From assembly GCF_008064665.1 (NCBI RefSeq), contig NZ_VRZA01000005.1, forward strand, positions 62,001-126,000: DNA of 64,000 nt, written 5' to 3'. This stretch comes from Parahaliea maris. GTDB lineage: Bacteria > Pseudomonadota > Gammaproteobacteria > Pseudomonadales > Halieaceae. This document shows, one piece after another, positions 17,542 to 27,108 of the stretch (position 1 is its first letter; each line of letters begins with the position of its first letter). A program made the position numbers and the translations under genes. Under the pieces are notes generated by a model that saw only the letters and a program-made list of their open reading frames with translations, ran no database searches and was not told where the DNA came from.

Positions 17542-18603
17542 TCACTCGTTCAGCCACTGCCCTTCGCCATCGGCCACGGTCCAGATCCGCGAGTACCAGT
17601 AAAACTCCCCCGCCGTGCCGGTGCCTGCGGTGCAGTTGACCTTGTTGCGGCCGGCGGTAAATGGCGGCAGCGTCACCGTGAGTTCGCTCCCCTGGGCCGC
17701 AGTCTCCAGCGCCCCACCCGAGGAGGAGAAACAATTCACCGCTCCCGGCGCCACCGCGCCCTGCTGGAGAGTGAGTGTGAGGCTACCGGGGTGCTCCTGC
17801 CCGGCCTGCAGGAAGAAGGGCTGCGCCTGTTCGCGCTCGACGGGCAGGGGACGGGAGCGCACCGCCGTCGCGAGCCGGTCCAGGGCATCGTAACCCGTGG
17901 CCATGGCAAACCGCGGAATGCGCCGGGCCGGTACCGCCGGGCCAAAGGCACCCGATTGCTGGGCAAGGCCGCGCATGCCGGCCTCGGCCACCAGTTCCAG
18001 GGTGGCGGCGCTGTACTCGCCGAAGGGATAGGCGAACACAGGTATCGGCGGCTCAGGAAGTTTCGCGGCAAGGCGCTCGGCACTCTCCTTTATCTCCGCG
18101 GAGACGCGCTGACGCCAGTCGCTCCCGGTTTCGCCGGGCTTGCGCTGTTCCAGGTGCGCATGACTCAGCGAGTGCGGCCCGATCTCCACCAACCCGCTGG
18201 CCTGCATCTCGGCCAGTTGTTCCCAGTTCATGAAGTGGCTGTAGCCTTTATCGACAGCATCGGTAGCAACAAACACCGAAAAGGGCATGTCGCGCTCCCG
18301 CAGCAGCGGGAAGGCCGCCTGGTACACCGAGGCGTAGGCGTCGTCAAAGGTGATGGCAACCGCGTTTTCCCGGGTCTCGCCCAGCTCGTACAGATCATCC
18401 AGCAGGCGCGACAGGGGAAGGACGCTAAAACCGTGACTGTCCAGCCAGTCCAGATGCTCGCGGAACCGGGTGGGGCTGACGCGGGTGGACGCCGGCCCGT
18501 CTTCGGTAACGCGATGGTAAATCAGGATAACACCGTGGTCTGCGGCGTTGGCGCCGGCCGCTACCCCCCAGCACAGCAGTAGCGCCAGCGCCGCACGGAT
18601 CAT
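17542..18603 (-). CDS. Polysaccharide deacetylase (NodB) family protein, exported
   Basis: 353 residues with a signal peptide (to Ala20/Ala21). The NodB domain has the metal and catalytic residues Asp87-Asp88 in ITFDDAY and the His144-x3-His148 pair in GPHSLSHAH. IYHRV at 28-32 resembles the PgaB-type opening. The C-terminal 100 residues look like a separate small beta domain (LTLTLQQGAVAPG to the end). Family members remove N-acetyl groups from chitin, poly-GlcNAc or peptidoglycan. It starts 3 bases after the Bax-like gene stop, so the two wall/polysaccharide enzymes form an operon. Confidence 0.9.
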   Translation of the reverse strand: MIRAALALLLCWGVAAGANAADHGVILIYHRVTEDGPASTRVSPTRFREHLDWLDSHGFSVLPLSRLLDDLYELGETRENAVAITFDDAYASVYQAAFPLLRERDMPFSVFVATDAVDKGYSHFMNWEQLAEMQASGLVEIGPHSLSHAHLEQRKPGETGSDWRQRVSAEIKESAERLAAKLPEPPIPVFAYPFGEYSAATLELVAEAGMRGLAQQSGAFGPAVPARRIPRFAMATGYDALDRLATAVRSRPLPVEREQAQPFFLQAGQEHPGSLTLTLQQGAVAPGAVNCFSSSGGALETAAQGSELTVTLPPFTAGRNKVNCTAGTGTAGEFYWYSRIWTVADGEGQWLNE

Positions 18604-18606
18604 GGC

Positions 18607-19398
18607 TTATGCCTCACCCGCCTTCTCCAGCAGTGACCGGTTGCGGCGCATCATGCCGCTGAGCTGGCTGATGTATTCCTCGCCCCGGGTGGAATAGCCG
18701 CTTAGCCCCTTGACCAGGACTTCACCGCGCGGCTCCTCATCTTTCTGGCGCAGTTGGGCGCGGATATCACGGAACCCTCGATATTCTTCGTGGGTATTGA
18801 GGTTGTTCATGTAGCGGCGAATGGCTTCCGAGATGCTGGGGAACTCACGCACCTCGAAGCGGGCGGATTTACGCCCCTGCGGCGCAAGGCCACAACCCTC
18901 CTCGTAGCAACGCTGGCCAAACAGGTTGTTGGCCTCGACGGCGAACCGCGAGCGCCCCCAGCCGGATTCCACCGCGGCCTGGGCCATGGCAAGCTCGGGC
19001 GGTATGGTGTCCACCCGACGCTGCAGGACGGTAAGCACCTCGGGAAGGTTGTCCCCCGAATACTCGACCTCGTACTCCGCGCTGAGGTTGCCAAGCCAGC
19101 GCTGCTCCAGCCAACCGGGTTCCTCGCCCTGACCCGCCTTGTCGACCACCGTTGCCAGGCGCTGCCGGTCTTCCTGGATCAGGTCGTTGTGGTAGTGCAC
19201 GATGGGCAACAGGTAGTCGTAAAAGGCCTGCTTGCGGGTGGCGGTGTCTTCAATGGCTGCCAGGTCTGGCAGATCGGGAAAGCGGGTCTGGCCAGAGACC
19301 ACAAACAGCAGCGCAGCGACGAGCAGCAGTACCACCGCCGCTCCCCAGCGTCGCGCTTTCGACCAGGTCGAGAGAGTTTCAGAAAATTTCAAGAGCAC
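18607..19398 (-). CDS. Bax-like glucosaminidase-domain protein
   Basis: 263 residues with an N-terminal membrane anchor (residues 18-35) and a periplasmic glucosaminidase domain. The catalytic glutamate is Glu144 in AQAAVESGWGRSRF, followed by NNLFGQRC. The layout and length match the Bax family (beta-N-acetylglucosaminidase related to FlgJ). It probably cuts the glycan strand of peptidoglycan. It is cotranscribed with a downstream polysaccharide deacetylase (3-base gap), which suggests joint work on wall or exopolysaccharide glycans. Confidence 0.9.
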   Translation of the reverse strand: MLLKFSETLSTWSKARRWGAAVVLLLVAALLFVVSGQTRFPDLPDLAAIEDTATRKQAFYDYLLPIVHYHNDLIQEDRQRLATVVDKAGQGEEPGWLEQRWLGNLSAEYEVEYSGDNLPEVLTVLQRRVDTIPPELAMAQAAVESGWGRSRFAVEANNLFGQRCYEEGCGLAPQGRKSARFEVREFPSISEAIRRYMNNLNTHEEYRGFRDIRAQLRQKDEEPRGEVLVKGLSGYSTRGEEYISQLSGMMRRNRSLLEKAGEA

Positions 19399-19470
19399 AC
19401 CTTCGAGCGTACGTTAACACCATGCCTGTCATGCTAGCACGGGCTTGCGGATCACTGCACGGCGGCTCCC

Positions 19471-20259
19471 TCAACTGCTGGTGGTATGGCGCCCCACCAG
19501 CCCGGTAATCCGCCGTACCAGCCACTTGGGTGTGACGCGCCCCGCCATCGCAGCCGCCAGATTGCTCAGCCCCGGTACGCAAATGGCCTCGCCCTTCATG
19601 CAGGCGCTGTAGCCTTCCCGGGCAACCATCTCCACCTCACCGATCAGGAACCGCGGAAAATTCAGGCCCCCGCTCTTCTGCTGGGCCTTGCTGACCATAT
19701 TGGTGGCGGTTACCCCCGGGCACAGTGCGCTGACGGTCACACCGGTGCCCCGCAATTCCTCGGCGAGGGATTCAGACAACGACAGCACATAGGCTTTACT
19801 CGCGGCATAGACCGCCAGCCTGGGCATGGGCTGGAAGGCGGTAATCGAGGCCACATTCAGCACCCGGCCGCTGCCCCGCGCCACCATCGCCGGCAGAAAC
19901 GCGTCGAGCATGGCGGTGAGGCTGCCAATATTCAGGTCGATGATCTGCTGATGCTCGGCGGGCTCCAGATCCACGAATAACCCGTGCTCGAGGATGCCTG
20001 CGCAATTGACCAGGATGTCGACAGCCACACCCTTGCCATCCAGTTTGGCCGCGAGCTTGCCGGCGGCACCCCGCGCGGCCAAATCAACCCGTTCCACCTG
20101 CACCTTTACCCCGTACTCGGCAGCGAGGCTCCCGGCCAGGTCGCGCAGTTTGTCGGCGCTGCGGGCGACCAGCACCAGGTCCTGGTTGCCCGCGGCAAAT
20201 TGCCGGGCGAGTGCTTCTCCTATTCCCGAGGAAGCACCGGTAATGAGACAGGTGGGCAT
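19471..20259 (-). CDS. SDR-family oxidoreductase
   Basis: A 262-residue classical SDR with TGASSGIGEALARQF (residues 7-21), NCAG (about 85-88), catalytic Ser in NVASITAF, YAASKAY (YxxxK), and LCPGVTATNM. The C-terminal tail with LAAAMAGRVTPKWLVRRITG is hydrophobic/basic and may bind membranes, as in the DltE/YqjQ-like subgroup. It lies 77 bases downstream of folE, in the same direction. An SDR next to folE and a cryptochrome is a combination I associate with light-response clusters, but this is only a context note. Confidence 0.9.
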   Translation of the reverse strand: MPTCLITGASSGIGEALARQFAAGNQDLVLVARSADKLRDLAGSLAAEYGVKVQVERVDLAARGAAGKLAAKLDGKGVAVDILVNCAGILEHGLFVDLEPAEHQQIIDLNIGSLTAMLDAFLPAMVARGSGRVLNVASITAFQPMPRLAVYAASKAYVLSLSESLAEELRGTGVTVSALCPGVTATNMVSKAQQKSGGLNFPRFLIGEVEMVAREGYSACMKGEAICVPGLSNLAAAMAGRVTPKWLVRRITGLVGRHTTSS

Positions 20260-20336
20260 GGTGAGCTCCAGGCAGACGCGTTATTAGAGTTTTTCTGGAT
20301 ATTGCCCCCAGGCAACTGCGGGTGCAAGCCCCGCGG

Positions 20337-21017
20337 CTATCGCAGGAATTCCGCTCGCGTCGAGGGAATGCTCTTGAATGCCCCGCCCAGCGCCGTGGTG
20401 CGGGTGCTGGAGTTGCTGTCCATCACCCCGCGCGCTTTCACACAGTAGTGGGTGGCATTGATAGTGATGGCCACATCTTCGGTTTCCAGCAGGGTCTGCA
20501 GGGCCACCAGCACCTGTTGCGTCAGGCGCTCCTGCACCTGGGGTCGCTGGGCGAAGAAGCGCACGATGCGATTGATTTTGCTCAATCCGATAATGCGTTC
20601 CCCCGGGATGTAGGCCACCCGGGCGCTGCCGTCAATCGTCACGAAGTGGTGCTCGCAGGTGCTTACCAGATCGATATCGTCGATCAGCACCATTTCCTCC
20701 ACCTGCATCTTGTTGTCGATCACCGCCACCTTCGGGAACTCGCCGTAATCCAGGCCGGCGAAGATCTCGTCGACGTACATCTTGGCGATGCGGTCCGGGG
20801 TATCGCACAGGCTGTCGTCGGTGAGGTCCAGGCCCAGGGTGCGGGTGATCTCCGTGAACGCGTCACTGATGCGCTGGAATTTCTCCTCCCGGTTCAAGCC
20901 GTTGTCGATCAGCGGCGTCTCCAGCCCCCGCTCCAGCAGCGCGTTGCGAACCCGACGCGCATCATCAGAGATGGCATCCCGGTGGTGGGTGGGATAGTTG
21001 GCGACGACGGCATCCAT
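20337..21017 (-). CDS. folE: GTP cyclohydrolase I
   Basis: The 226-residue enzyme starts at the ATG with AAGGAGAAG upstream (21017); an upstream in-frame extension to 21074 is not needed. It contains [11 protein letters not shown], the zinc and active-site motif [39 protein letters not shown] (part of the pterin-binding core), and CVKARGVMD with the third zinc ligand. It converts GTP to dihydroneopterin triphosphate, the first step of tetrahydrofolate synthesis. The DASH cryptochrome upstream (107 bases, same direction) uses a folate antenna, which links the two functionally. Confidence 0.95.
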   Translation of the reverse strand: MDAVVANYPTHHRDAISDDARRVRNALLERGLETPLIDNGLNREEKFQRISDAFTEITRTLGLDLTDDSLCDTPDRIAKMYVDEIFAGLDYGEFPKVAVIDNKMQVEEMVLIDDIDLVSTCEHHFVTIDGSARVAYIPGERIIGLSKINRIVRFFAQRPQVQERLTQQVLVALQTLLETEDVAITINATHYCVKARGVMDSNSSTRTTALGGAFKSIPSTRAEFLR

Positions 21018-21124
21018 GGACTTCTCCTTGGCGATTTTTGGCTTGATACGGCGGTGGTGATGGGATGGATTCATTGCCGGCTAAAAAAGAGGCCGGGGCG
21101 CCGGAGGGGATCGGCGCGCCCCGC

Positions 21125-22420
21125 CTAGGCAATCGGCCAGTCGGCCGCATCCACAACAAACTCGGGTTGCGGGGCACACTCCCCTTCCCAGCGCTGCACA
21201 AACGCGCCATCGGGGTCGTACAGCGCCGCCTGCTTGTCGATATTGAAATGCCTGCCGCCGCGGGGGTCTGCGCCGACGCCGGCAATGTACTGCCAGTTCC
21301 CGTAATTGCTCGCCACGTCGTAATCGAGCAGGTGCTTTTCGAAGAAGGCGGCGCCGTAGCGCCAGTCCAGGTTCAATTCGTTCACCAGGCAACTGGCCGC
21401 AATCTGGCGGCCGCGGTTGCTCATCCAGCCCGTGGCAACCAGTTGGTGCATAAGCGCATTCACCAGCGGGTAGTCCGTGGCGCCCGCACACCAGCGGGCA
21501 AAGTTGCGCGGTTCGAAGGTTCGGAGGTGGCGCCGCTGCTTGCGGCCAGCCGCGTGGAACAGGCTGGCGCCGTCCTCATAGGCGCGCCAGTGAAAGAACT
21601 CGCGCCAGAAAAATTCGCTGTACAGGTGCCGGGTTGACTCGTTGGCCCCGTGCTCTTGCTCGTAGTCCCGCAACAGCCGGGCCACCCGGCGTATCGACAC
21701 GCTCCCGTTGGCCAGCCAGGGGGACAGGAAGCTGGAAAAGAACAGGCCTTCCAGTTCGTTGCGGGTGTCCTTGTAGCTATCCACCGCCCGCTCACGCAGC
21801 ATCCAGGCGCGCAGTCGATCATGCCCCGCTGCAGTACCGCCACGAACGATAAAGGCCGGGTGGGGTCGGGCCGATGGCTCGGGCACTGTCCGCACATTCA
21901 ACCCGTTCGGCCTCGGTGGCAACGCCGGCACCCCCACGGGATGCTCTGCTTCCAGGCCCTGCACCCGATTTCGGAAGGGAGTGTACTGCACTGGCAGGCC
22001 GCCGCCCTGCCCCGCCAGTTGCCCAGCCGCAAACAGGGTATTCCCCTCGTGCACTATCAGGGGAACCTCCAGCAGGTGAGCCACCTGTTCCACCTCCCGA
22101 CGCTCATAAACGCCGGGTGACCGCGAGACACCCACGCGCTTCACCGAATAGCGCTCGACCAGTTCGGGCAGCCACTGCTGCGGCGGGCCCTGCAACACCA
22201 TCAGCTCCTGGTCCCGCTCCCGCAGTTCCGCCTGCAGTGCCGCCAGTGATTCTGTCAGGAACCGCTCCCGCTGCTCGCCCAAGCCGGTCACGTTGCACCA
22301 GCCCCGTGACCGCGGCCAGAAGTAGACGCAGAGCAGGTGAGAGGCACCCGCGTGGGCCGCCAGGCCGGGGTTATCCTCGATGCGCAATTCATTGCGGAAC
22401 CAGTACAGCTCTGTCATCAC
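21125..22420 (-). CDS. DASH-type cryptochrome / photolyase
   Basis: 431 residues. The N-terminal Rossmann antenna domain starts TELYWFRNELRIEDNPGL. The FAD domain includes YKDTRNELEGLFFSSFLSPWLANGS, FFWREFF, MHQLVATGWMSNRGRQIAAS and NYGNWQYIAGVGADPR with the DASH-specific GGRHFNIDKQA and YDPDG. DASH proteins bind FAD and methenyl-THF, repair cyclobutane dimers in single-stranded DNA, and may act in blue-light signalling. Length is in the usual 420-520 range. It is followed by folE in the same direction, and the 5' side faces a divergent unknown secreted protein. Confidence 0.93.
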   Translation of the reverse strand: MMTELYWFRNELRIEDNPGLAAHAGASHLLCVYFWPRSRGWCNVTGLGEQRERFLTESLAALQAELRERDQELMVLQGPPQQWLPELVERYSVKRVGVSRSPGVYERREVEQVAHLLEVPLIVHEGNTLFAAGQLAGQGGGLPVQYTPFRNRVQGLEAEHPVGVPALPPRPNGLNVRTVPEPSARPHPAFIVRGGTAAGHDRLRAWMLRERAVDSYKDTRNELEGLFFSSFLSPWLANGSVSIRRVARLLRDYEQEHGANESTRHLYSEFFWREFFHWRAYEDGASLFHAAGRKQRRHLRTFEPRNFARWCAGATDYPLVNALMHQLVATGWMSNRGRQIAASCLVNELNLDWRYGAAFFEKHLLDYDVASNYGNWQYIAGVGADPRGGRHFNIDKQAALYDPDGAFVQRWEGECAPQPEFVVDAADWPIA

Positions 22421-22761
22421 CCCTTCCTGGCGTTATCACTTCCTACATTACGGAAGTCGGGCCGTACCGGTTCAGTCGCGTTGATCCATGGGCACCAGGG
22501 GTGCGTAATGCCAATGAAACACAAGGACCTGAAGCTGCAATTCACCTCCCGTGACATCGAGGGCATGGCGTACGACAGCCAGATCTAACACCGAGAGTAC
22601 TCCCGGACTGAACCTCTTCATCCGGCGACTCAGATTAACCTCGAGAAGCTCACCCGTTCGCCGTTGCCTATACTCAGGAATCTCTGGCGTACATAACAGG
22701 TGGGCCAAAATGAAATATGACCGAGGCGCCGTGCAGGATGCGCGCCCGAAAGGGGAACAAC
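22421..22761. other. Divergent intergenic region, no gene seen
   Basis: 341 bases between the cryptochrome (minus) and the secreted protein (plus). It probably carries both promoters. No clear palindrome, repeat or small gene was found; a frame opening MPMKHKDLKLQF near 22508 has no support. Confidence 0.4.
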
Positions 22762-23787
22762 ATGCAGACCGGGGCACGTGCGCTACGCCAGATCATCACA
22801 ACGGCTCTGCTGGTAGCGACAGCAGGCCTGGTCAGTGAACACTCCTCGGCCGAAACCGACGCGGGAGACCTGGAACTCACCGCGGTCAAACGCTCCGGTT
22901 TCAGCATGGCGCTGCCCCCCTGGACCGTGGAGATCGATGACGACATGGGGGCCAGTGGGCGCTACGTTCGCACGGCTCACCTGAAGCGGGCCGAGGTGTC
23001 CTGGTACCTCCACCCCGACACAGACCTCGCCCCCTTCGACAGCACCCTCAACGCTATGCGAGACGCCTACGACATGCGCATCGTTGAGCGCAACGCCGCC
23101 CCCAACAGCAATCCGCCGCGCCTGGAAGCTCTGCTGGATTACGATGGCCGCGCCTGGTTCTATATCACCCAGCTCGCCTGCCCCGAGGTGGGTGTGGCCG
23201 TGACCATAAGCGTTATGACCCCCGGGGCGGATGAGGCCAAAGCACTATCCCAACGCATGCTCTCCACATTTCACTGCCGCTCCGCTGAGCTCCCCCGCCT
23301 GGTGGAGCGCTGGCCCGACAGTGACCTGCCGGAGTCGTTCGGCCTTACCCTCGACGGATCGCCCGTACTGGTCCACGCCGATGGTCGCTGGGTCATGGTG
23401 GCCCGACAATCCGCCCACACGGTAAGCGGCATGATCACCGACCCGGAGCGCGCCCAGCGCGTGCTCGCTGGCTACGGTGCAGCCCTGGGCGACACCTGGT
23501 CAGTATCCGGCGACGGCAAGGAAGTGCGCAACCTGTCCGGCGCAACCATGGCCTGGAGGCTGGATTCCTCACTGGTGGGTGTCGTCGCAGCAAATGGCTT
23601 CACCTGTGGCGAGGGTGAATCCGCGTTCCTGATATTGGCGGGGGACGATACCGGCGCCAGTAAAGGCGCGGACCTGGCGAACCTAGCAGTGAGGTTTGGC
23701 TGCCCTGGGGCGACGGGTGGGGAATCGGTTGTTGAGAGGCCGTCGGCTTGTGAGGCTGGGGTGGAGGATTTTTGTGACGGGCAGTAA
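22762..23787 (+). CDS. Exported protein of unknown function
   Basis: The ATG at 22762 (AGGGGAAC upstream) gives 341 residues with a signal peptide (hydrophobic 11-27, cleavage near SSAETDAG). The mature protein looks globular: two similar halves, each with strand-rich stretches (ELTAVKRSGFSMALPPWTV; LTLDGSPVLVHADGRWVMVA), few cysteines except pairs late in the chain (TCGEGES, FGCPG, ACEAG, FCDG), and no metal or catalytic motif I can name. It is monocistronic; the downstream gene is convergent. A periplasmic or secreted protein is the safe description. Confidence 0.75.
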   Translation: MQTGARALRQIITTALLVATAGLVSEHSSAETDAGDLELTAVKRSGFSMALPPWTVEIDDDMGASGRYVRTAHLKRAEVSWYLHPDTDLAPFDSTLNAMRDAYDMRIVERNAAPNSNPPRLEALLDYDGRAWFYITQLACPEVGVAVTISVMTPGADEAKALSQRMLSTFHCRSAELPRLVERWPDSDLPESFGLTLDGSPVLVHADGRWVMVARQSAHTVSGMITDPERAQRVLAGYGAALGDTWSVSGDGKEVRNLSGATMAWRLDSSLVGVVAANGFTCGEGESAFLILAGDDTGASKGADLANLAVRFGCPGATGGESVVERPSACEAGVEDFCDGQ

Positions 23788-23821
23788 CGATAGTCAGCTT
23801 GCTTGTAACAATCACTACGGA

Positions 23822-25132
23822 CTACTGTGAAAAACTAGCTCTGTAACTGTTGGGAAGCAGATTTACATGCTTATCCACCGCGCCTGGCAACTGAAAAATT
23901 CTCGCCTTCTTTTTGAAGTCAAAAACCCGGTACAAAGAGTATTGCTCAGCACGCTCTTTTGAAAAAGCCAGCTCATTGGCACTGATGAAAAAAGGCTGGT
24001 ACTTGCCGTTGTTCGTGGTTTTCACTTCGATGAAAAGCTCTGAATCAAGGTCGGGATCAAAGGAACGCACATCGTAACCACGACCGTCCCCCTCTTCCTT
24101 ACTTGTCCACATAACTTCTGCCGCGAGATCTGCTCTCTCCAATGCGATAAGCCGGCGCCTTTCAAACTCGATAACGAATGCTTCGCCTTGCTCACCCAGC
24201 TTTCGGTTCACCCTTTCCCGTTCAGCAAAGTTGGGCCTACTTGCCAAATAGCGTCGATGCGGTTCTTGAATACTAACGATTCTTTCAGGAATTTCAGCAT
24301 CAAGGACCGCCAACCAATCAATAATCTCAGGAGGTTCAGAGGAAACCTGTGTGGCCTTTTCGAGTATTCGATCAATATCGCTTTGATGTCCAGCCAGGTA
24401 AGTGAGAACAACCGATTTCAACTGGGCCTGATAGTTGAAAGCTGGCTTATAGCCTGGAATGTATGGCTGCCCCATCTCCAGCAAAATTGCACTGATATTC
24501 TGGTGCTTGTATTCAATTGACCCGTCACTACGGCCGTTGAGCGCAGCCTTCAGCTTCCTACGATGTGCTGCTTTGTTATAAGACACTCCAGACTGCTCGA
24601 GATTGAGCATTTCGAAATAATCGCCTACGACCGCTTCACACTCCAGCCAATCCCACCCGGCTCCGACATTAAGCAGCTTACTTAAATCATTTGAATTTAG
24701 ATTTCTATACAAAGCCGCGCGTAGTAGTTCTCTGCATGTTCCATAACTCAACAACTCAAAGAGCTCGTCATCGAGATAAACAAAGTCAATGTTTTCCTGG
24801 ATCACAGCAGCACCACTTGCTGTACTGAGGCTGGCATAAACGCCAGAACATCCAGCCTTAACCCTGTGGTGCCAGAACCCGCTGCTGCGCAAATGGAAAT
24901 AAGGGAGGTGGGGGTTGTCCCGATCCCTTGGTCCGGCCAGCGTATTGAAGTTTGCGGAAAATTTCGTTTTCAGCTTTTCATTGAAATCAATACGGTTTTC
25001 ATTGATTTCGTTTGCGTCAAACAGATCCAAGACTGCGAGGAGCATGGCAACTTTATGAGGGCTTTTTTCACCGCCGCCGTGTGTATTTACTTTTAGGCTA
25101 GAGAAACCTCTCTCGTAGTCAAGCAGGCTCAC
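23822..25132 (-). CDS. Restriction-like protein: sulfur-binding-domain-like N-terminus with DUF3883 (PD-(D/E)xK) nuclease
   Basis: 436 residues, starting at a GTG that overlaps the HIT gene stop (GTGA). Residues 1-145 (GEKSPHKVAMLLAVLDLF, LPYFHLRSSGFWH, YLDDELFELL) resemble the N-terminal DNA-recognition domain of phosphorothioate-dependent HNH restriction enzymes. Residues 170-235 hold a linker block, NKAAHRRKLKAALNGRS and EYKHQNISAILLEMGQPYI, common in this group. Residues 313-415 are DUF3883, with a D-ExK nuclease core at Asp354, Glu369 and Lys371. No HNH motif is visible; the DUF3883 core would replace it. Likely a modification-dependent defence nuclease. Function inferred from domains. 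Confidence 0.75.
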   Translation of the reverse strand: MSLLDYERGFSSLKVNTHGGGEKSPHKVAMLLAVLDLFDANEINENRIDFNEKLKTKFSANFNTLAGPRDRDNPHLPYFHLRSSGFWHHRVKAGCSGVYASLSTASGAAVIQENIDFVYLDDELFELLSYGTCRELLRAALYRNLNSNDLSKLLNVGAGWDWLECEAVVGDYFEMLNLEQSGVSYNKAAHRRKLKAALNGRSDGSIEYKHQNISAILLEMGQPYIPGYKPAFNYQAQLKSVVLTYLAGHQSDIDRILEKATQVSSEPPEIIDWLAVLDAEIPERIVSIQEPHRRYLASRPNFAERERVNRKLGEQGEAFVIEFERRRLIALERADLAAEVMWTSKEEGDGRGYDVRSFDPDLDSELFIEVKTTNNGKYQPFFISANELAFSKERAEQYSLYRVFDFKKKARIFQLPGAVDKHVNLLPNSYRASFSQ

Positions 25133-25530
25133 CGGTCACTCCAGTAACTTGCTTTCTCGGGAACTATCCAGCGAATACCTCCCCTTGGATCTACGCCTGG
25201 CTCGCAATAGCGTGGAATCAAGTGAATATGCAAATGGGGGATAGTTTGCCCTGCTGAAGGTCCATCATTTATTCCAATATTGTAGGAATCGGGACTGAAC
25301 TTCTGGTCAAGGTAGGACTTAGCATGGTCAACTAAGTCCAAAAGTGATTTCCTCTCATCCTCTGTCGTCAAGAAAAAAGAAGATACATGTCGCTTTGGGA
25401 TAATGAGGCTATGTCCTTCCGTAATGGGAAACCCATCAGCTATTAGAAACGCGCACGGGTTCTCTTGAAGTATTCTCCCGTTACTCCTGCCCTGCGCGAT
25501 ATCGCAAAATGGGCAATCATCCACCCCCAT
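25129..25530 (-). CDS. HIT-family nucleotide hydrolase/transferase
   Basis: I chose the ATG at 25530 because GGAGG lies 7 bases upstream and MGVDDCPFCDI is the usual HIT start; a frame to 25593 adds unrelated residues. The 133-residue protein has a CxxC pair (Cys6, Cys9) that often binds zinc, and the histidine triad His99-Leu-His101-Ile-His103 in IPHLHIHLIPR. HIT proteins hydrolyse or transfer nucleotidyl groups, for example on Ap4A or AMP-lysine. Its stop overlaps the GTG of the DUF3883 nuclease gene, so both proteins are made from one transcript by coupling. That argues for a joint function. Confidence 0.88.
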   Translation of the reverse strand: MGVDDCPFCDIAQGRSNGRILQENPCAFLIADGFPITEGHSLIIPKRHVSSFFLTTEDERKSLLDLVDHAKSYLDQKFSPDSYNIGINDGPSAGQTIPHLHIHLIPRYCEPGVDPRGGIRWIVPEKASYWSDR

Positions 25531-25748
25531 ATACAGCCCTCCATTGGCAGCAGCGTTGATAATAGCAGCCATTATCTTACTGGGACCAATCACAAACCCA
25601 TAATCGTGATTAGGACTTATTGATGACGCCTCCGCCTACCACAGCATGATCGACTAAAGTCCGATAGACCCAAACCAGTGAGCGTGATTTCATTCGCCCG
25701 CCGGATTTCTCCCGCCCTGAACCACTGCAAACCCAGTGAGGTAGCGCC

Positions 25749-26993
25749 ATGTTCGAGATGTACCTGATCGCCCTGGCAGTGGTCGCCCTGGCCTGCATCG
25801 TTCTCGAGGAGGCCATACACGTCAACAAGGCCAAGACCACGCTGTTGCTGGGCTGCCTGGCGTGGATCAGCCTGTTTATGCATGCCGGTACGCGCGAGGC
25901 GCAACACCTGGTGTCGGAGCGGCTGGATGAGAACCTGCTGGAGATCGCTTCGCTGTGGCTGTTCCTTATGTCGACCATGACCTTTGTGGCCTACCTGAAC
26001 GACAAGGGGGTGGTGCAGAACTTTGTGCGCAGTATTTTTCCCCAGCGCCTGTCGGTGCGCAGCCTGTTGCTGCGGGTGGCGGTCTTTGCCTTGCTGCTCT
26101 CCTCCATCTGCGACAACGTCACTGCGACGCTGGTGAGCCTGGGGCTGATCCAGGTATTCGACCTGGATCGCAAGACCCGGCTGAAACTGGCGACCCTGGT
26201 GGTATTTGCGGTGAACTCCGGCGGCGTCGCGCTGATCACCGGGGATGTGACCACGCTGATGATCTTCCTCGCGGGCCATGTGTCCATGTCAGAGCTGCTG
26301 ACCCTCATGCTGCCGTCGGCAGTCGGCGTACTGGTGCTGGCCGGCCTCTTCGCCATCAAGCTGGAGGGTGAACTGGTGCTGCACCCGGTGGAGATGCGCT
26401 ATGAGCGGGTGGATATCTGGATCGCCGCCATTTTCTTCACCACCATTGTTGCGACCATGGTGCTGAATGTCTTTTTCGGCATCCCGCCGGTACTGACCTT
26501 CCTCACCGGCCTGTCGCTGATGTTCCTGATTGGGCGCACAGTAAAGAGCGACAGCGAGCAGTCCCGTATTCTCGAGTACATTCGCCAGGTGGAGTACGAC
26601 ACGCTGCTGTTCTTCCTGGGGATTCTGCTGCTGGTCGGTATGCTCAAGGAAATCGGTACGCTGGAGATGCTGGCCCGGGCCTACGGCGAATTTGCGCCTG
26701 AGGTGTCCAATTTTTTTGCCGGGGCCATCTCCGCACTGCTGGACAATGTGCCCCTCACCGCGGCACTGCTGAAGGCCAACCCGGTGCTGAACACGCCCCA
26801 GTGGCTGGCGCTGACCTACGCGGTGGGGGTTGGCGGTTCGCTACTGGCGATCGGTTCGGCGGCGGGTATTCTGGCGATGAGCAAAATCGAGGAGCTGACG
26901 TTCATGAGCTACCTGCGCTATGTGCCGGCGCTGGTAGTGGCCTACGGTACCGGTTATGCGCTGACCCTGGCACTGGCGAATTTTATCCATTGA
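25749..26993 (+). CDS. nhaD: Na+/H+ antiporter NhaD
   Basis: A 414-residue membrane protein with about 12 hydrophobic segments. The pattern VALACIVLEEAIHVNKAKTTLLLG near the N-terminus, SSICDNVTATLVSLGLIQVF, NSGGVALITGDVTT and SALLDNVPLTAALLKANP match the NhaD family (ion transporter superfamily), which exchanges sodium or lithium for protons at high pH. Length is slightly under the usual 420-480. It is typical of marine and halophilic gammaproteobacteria. A GAGGTAGCGCC ribosome-binding site precedes the ATG. It stands alone, divergent from the HIT/DUF3883 operon. Confidence 0.92.
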   Translation: MFEMYLIALAVVALACIVLEEAIHVNKAKTTLLLGCLAWISLFMHAGTREAQHLVSERLDENLLEIASLWLFLMSTMTFVAYLNDKGVVQNFVRSIFPQRLSVRSLLLRVAVFALLLSSICDNVTATLVSLGLIQVFDLDRKTRLKLATLVVFAVNSGGVALITGDVTTLMIFLAGHVSMSELLTLMLPSAVGVLVLAGLFAIKLEGELVLHPVEMRYERVDIWIAAIFFTTIVATMVLNVFFGIPPVLTFLTGLSLMFLIGRTVKSDSEQSRILEYIRQVEYDTLLFFLGILLLVGMLKEIGTLEMLARAYGEFAPEVSNFFAGAISALLDNVPLTAALLKANPVLNTPQWLALTYAVGVGGSLLAIGSAAGILAMSKIEELTFMSYLRYVPALVVAYGTGYALTLALANFIH

Positions 26994-27108
26994 GTGATCA
27001 CCGTGAGGCGGGCTGAAGTTCACTGGCGATAATGCTTGGGTACATGACTGAACTCTGGTTCCCGTTGTCTAATTCTTCGGTGTATTGCTGGTATGAGAAA
27101 AAGTCTTG

